NCBI GenBank assembly: GCA_021299375.1
Contig: JAJTGR010000017.1
Coordinates: forward strand, 62,001-126,000
DNA: 64,000 nt
Direction: 5' to 3'
DNA from: Gemmatimonadota bacterium
Lineage (GTDB): Bacteria; Gemmatimonadota; Gemmatimonadetes; Gemmatimonadales; Gemmatimonadaceae
Position 1 is the stretch's first letter. The number at the start of each line of letters is the position of its first letter. The notes under the pieces are model-generated. The model had not been told where the DNA came from. It did not search any database and was given only the letters and a program-made list of their open reading frames with translations. Shown here piece by piece: positions 61,808-64,000 of the stretch. A program made the position numbers and the translations under genes.

Positions 61808-63568
61808 ATGAGCTACCATCCGAATTCTGTGCTCCGCCGCGCGCGGGTGGCGCGGGTTGTGCTCGTCGCGGCGTTTCTCGCACTTGGTGGCGCGTTCTTT
61901 CGCGCGCAGGTGCTCAGGAATGCCGAGTTTGTCCTTGCGGCTGAAAGCAATCGGCTCCGCGAAGTGCCGTTGCCAGGGGCGCGCGGCATCATCTACGATC
62001 GGCATGGCGAGATCATCGCTGAGAACCTTCCTGGCTACTCGGTCTCGATCCTCAGCCCCAGCAGCGACTCCCTGAAGGCAGCGCTCCGCTCGCTGTCCAG
62101 GGTGATCGAGATCGATTCCGTGCAGCAGGCCCTCGCCTTGCGACGCTACCGCGCGGCGCCCACCCGTCCGGCGGTGATCTTCAACAACGCGAGCTTCCAG
62201 ATCGTGTCGGTGCTCGAGGAGCGTCGGGCGGAGTTTCCTGGCCTCATCATCCAGAGCGCGCCCAAGCGCTACTACCCTGACGGTGAGGCCGTGGCGGCGC
62301 TCATCGGATACACCGGGGAGATATCGGAGGCGGAGTTGGAAAAGGAGCGCTTCACGGGCTACAAGGCCGGTCAGCAGGTGGGCAAGGCCGGTCTTGAACT
62401 GCAGTACGAGGAGCGGTTGCGGGGGCGCGAAGGCCAGCGGTTTGTCGAGGTCGACGCGCTCAATCGGGTCGTGCGGGACAACGGCGTCCGCCCGGATGTG
62501 CCGCCGGAGGCGCCCCCGCCGTTACGCACCAACATCGATCTCGATCTCCAGAAGTACGCTCACTCGTACTTCGGTGACTCGCTTCGTGGCGCCGTGGTGG
62601 CCATGGATCCGACCACCGGTGGCGTGTTGACCCTCTACAGCGCCCCCAGTTACGACATCAACCGGTTCGTCGGCGGCATCTCCCCGTCGTACTATCGGGA
62701 GCTGAGCAGCCATCGCTACAAGCCGATGTACAACCGCGCATTGCAGGGGCGCTATCCTCCGGCCAGCACGTGGAAGCTGGCAACCGCCGTGCTCGGACTC
62801 GAGCGCGGTCTGGTCACGATGGATACGCGGATGCCGCAGCCCTGCACGGGCGGCTATTACTACGGCCGCGTGTTCAAGTGCTGGGACAAGCGGGGGCACG
62901 GCGACGTGACGCTGGCGCAAGCCATCGCGAAGTCATGCGACGTGTATTTCTATCAGCTCGGGCTCAAGATCGGCCTGACCAACCTGTTGGCCGGAGGGGT
63001 GTCCCTCGGGTTCCGTGACCGTACAGGGATCGACCTGCCGAACGAGAACCGCCCGTTCTGGCCTGCCACGACCGAGTACTTCGACCGGGAGTACGGGCCC
63101 CGCGGGTGGAATCGGTCGGTGGTCCTGAGTTTGTCCATTGGCCAGGCCGACAACGCGCAGACCCCGTTGAACATGGCCCGCTTCTACACCGCCCTGGCCA
63201 CGGATGGCCGTGCGGCGACGCCCCATATCGTCGCCCGTGAACCGGAGCGAAAGCAGATCCTGAACCTCACGCCAGCGCAGCTGAAGGGGGTGCAGGACGC
63301 GCTGTCGGACGTCGTGACGCGTGGGACGGCCGCCGGTGCACAGATCCGGGGGCTCACCATTGCGGGCAAGACGGGCACCGCCCAGATGACCAGGCAGGAG
63401 GACGCCGCCTGGTTTGTGGGCTATGCCCCGGCGGATTCACCGAAGATCGTGGTCGCGATCATCATCGAGGAAGGGCTGCACGGGTCAACCGCCGCCAAGG
63501 TGGCCACCAAGCTGATGGAACGCTATCTCAAGACGAAGCTCACCATGTCCTCGGTCACCAACGACTGA
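61808..63568 (+). CDS. mrdA: Penicillin-binding protein 2
   Basis: Transpeptidase of cell elongation; 586 residues. One N-terminal helix (about 15-33), a pedestal domain with PGARGIIYDRHGEIIAEN and RYYPDGEAVAALIGYTGE, and the transpeptidase domain with catalytic Ser320 in the STWK motif, Ser376 in SCD (as in class B PBP2), and KTGTAQ at 521. Length is slightly short of E. coli (633). ATG 61808 lies 64 nt after mreD; rodA follows after 14 nt, its functional partner glycosyltransferase. Confidence 0.96.
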   Translation: MSYHPNSVLRRARVARVVLVAAFLALGGAFFRAQVLRNAEFVLAAESNRLREVPLPGARGIIYDRHGEIIAENLPGYSVSILSPSSDSLKAALRSLSRVIEIDSVQQALALRRYRAAPTRPAVIFNNASFQIVSVLEERRAEFPGLIIQSAPKRYYPDGEAVAALIGYTGEISEAELEKERFTGYKAGQQVGKAGLELQYEERLRGREGQRFVEVDALNRVVRDNGVRPDVPPEAPPPLRTNIDLDLQKYAHSYFGDSLRGAVVAMDPTTGGVLTLYSAPSYDINRFVGGISPSYYRELSSHRYKPMYNRALQGRYPPASTWKLATAVLGLERGLVTMDTRMPQPCTGGYYYGRVFKCWDKRGHGDVTLAQAIAKSCDVYFYQLGLKIGLTNLLAGGVSLGFRDRTGIDLPNENRPFWPATTEYFDREYGPRGWNRSVVLSLSIGQADNAQTPLNMARFYTALATDGRAATPHIVAREPERKQILNLTPAQLKGVQDALSDVVTRGTAAGAQIRGLTIAGKTGTAQMTRQEDAAWFVGYAPADSPKIVVAIIIEEGLHGSTAAKVATKLMERYLKTKLTMSSVTND

Positions 63569-63582
63569 GCAGGGACTGACCG

Positions 63583-64000
63583 GTGCCAACCACGAGTGTT
63601 CTCCGCCGCCAGAGTGTCGACGTGCCGCTGCTCCTCACGGCCCTGCTGCTCACGGCGTACGGGATCGCGATGATTTTTTCGGCGGGCCAGACCGATGTCC
63701 CCGACAAGTCCGTGGAGACGCTCTGGCAGCGCCAGCTGGCGCTCTTCGGCGTCGCAGCGGCGGCGGCCTGGGTGGTCATGCGAGGCACGGTTCGCCTCAT
63801 CGAGTGGAGCGCGTGGCCCCTGTATCTGCTCAGCTGCGGCCTGCTGGTGGTGGTGTACTTCTTCGGGAGCGGGGCCGGGACGGCGCAAAGCATGAAGGGG
63901 TGGCTGACTATCGCCGGTCGCCGTATCGGGCAGCCGTCCGAACTGGCCAAGCTCGCGACCATTCTGATGCTCGCGCGGACCCTCGCGGCGCAGCGTGAGG
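63583..64000 (+). CDS. rodA: RodA peptidoglycan glycosyltransferase, 5' part
   Basis: SEDS-family glycosyltransferase that polymerises glycan strands with PBP2; the gene runs off the right edge with 139 codons present. Start is GTG 63583 (MPTTSVLRRQSVDVPLLLTA). Visible: first helix VPLLLTALLLTAYGIAMIFS, second helix LFGVAAAAAWVVM, third YLLSCGLLVVVYFFG, then the SEDS signature GWLTIAGRRIGQPSELAKLA. The order mreB-mreC-mreD-mrdA-rodA is the complete canonical elongasome operon. Confidence 0.94.
   Translation, partial: MPTTSVLRRQSVDVPLLLTALLLTAYGIAMIFSAGQTDVPDKSVETLWQRQLALFGVAAAAAWVVMRGTVRLIEWSAWPLYLLSCGLLVVVYFFGSGAGTAQSMKGWLTIAGRRIGQPSELAKLATILMLARTLAAQRE

Overview
The window is 64 kb of high-GC bacterial chromosome, almost entirely coding, with a single-membrane-spanning theme of core housekeeping operons and one accessory surface-structure locus. 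Envelope genes (MscL, RseP, lipoproteins, beta-barrel-like proteins, an outer-membrane usher) indicate a diderm. Gene order (pheT-zapA-rny-folD-xseA-xseB-ispA-dxs-nadK-recN; frr-uppS-cdsA-dxr-rseP; mreBCD-mrdA-rodA), weak Shine-Dalgarno sequences and frequent GTG/TTG starts fit a Gemmatimonadota member, probably Gemmatimonas-like; this placement is an inference, no rRNA is present to prove it.

Layout: 1-11.7 kb, plus strand: end of pheT, a coiled-coil gene, zapA, a possible 6S-like RNA, rny, folD (its last 22 codons are out of frame), xseA, xseB, ispA, dxs, nadK, recN. 11.7-16.8 kb: a convergent outer-membrane-type protein, a six-hairpin-glycosidase-like protein, tRNA-Gly(GCC), a terminator, tRNA-Leu(TAA), a small conserved-looking ORF and 0.8 kb without a clear gene. 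16.8-22.7 kb: a tightly overlapping lysine/diaminopimelate operon (dapE-like, asd, lysC, dapB, dapA, dapD), running by a 4-nt overlap into an aroA-cmk fusion and then rpsA with its own promoter. 26.8-33.3 kb: a membrane protein, an acyl-CoA carboxylase set (carboxyltransferase, biotin carboxylase, biotin carrier) with an RlmD-type rRNA methyltransferase inserted, and mscL. 33.4-42.3 kb: rplM-rpsI, rpsB, tsf, pyrH, frr, uppS, cdsA, dxr, rseP, lipoprotein. 42.7-49.4 kb: a Ser/Thr kinase (minus), rpsO, pnp, an M16 protease and alanine dehydrogenase. 58.9-64 kb: mreB, mreC, mreD, mrdA and the start of rodA, the rod-shape elongation machinery.

The most unusual region is 49.5-58.9 kb. On the minus strand three contiguous genes encode (i) a 1275-residue protein in which a PapD-like periplasmic chaperone is fused to a usher-like outer-membrane barrel, (ii) a two-domain DUF4402-type pilin-like protein and (iii) a large PKD/Ig/LamG-type lipoprotein adhesin, the last interrupted by an in-frame TAG. 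A one-domain DUF4402-type subunit is transcribed divergently. Together these look like a non-canonical chaperone-usher surface fibre system in which chaperone and usher are one polypeptide.

Other points of note: the folD frameshift in a G run at the invariant PGGVGPMT motif, the aroA-cmk fusion with a 15-bp tandem-repeat linker, arginine/glycine-rich tails on both S2 and PNPase, and a set of seven promoter candidates that all share a 17-nt spacer.
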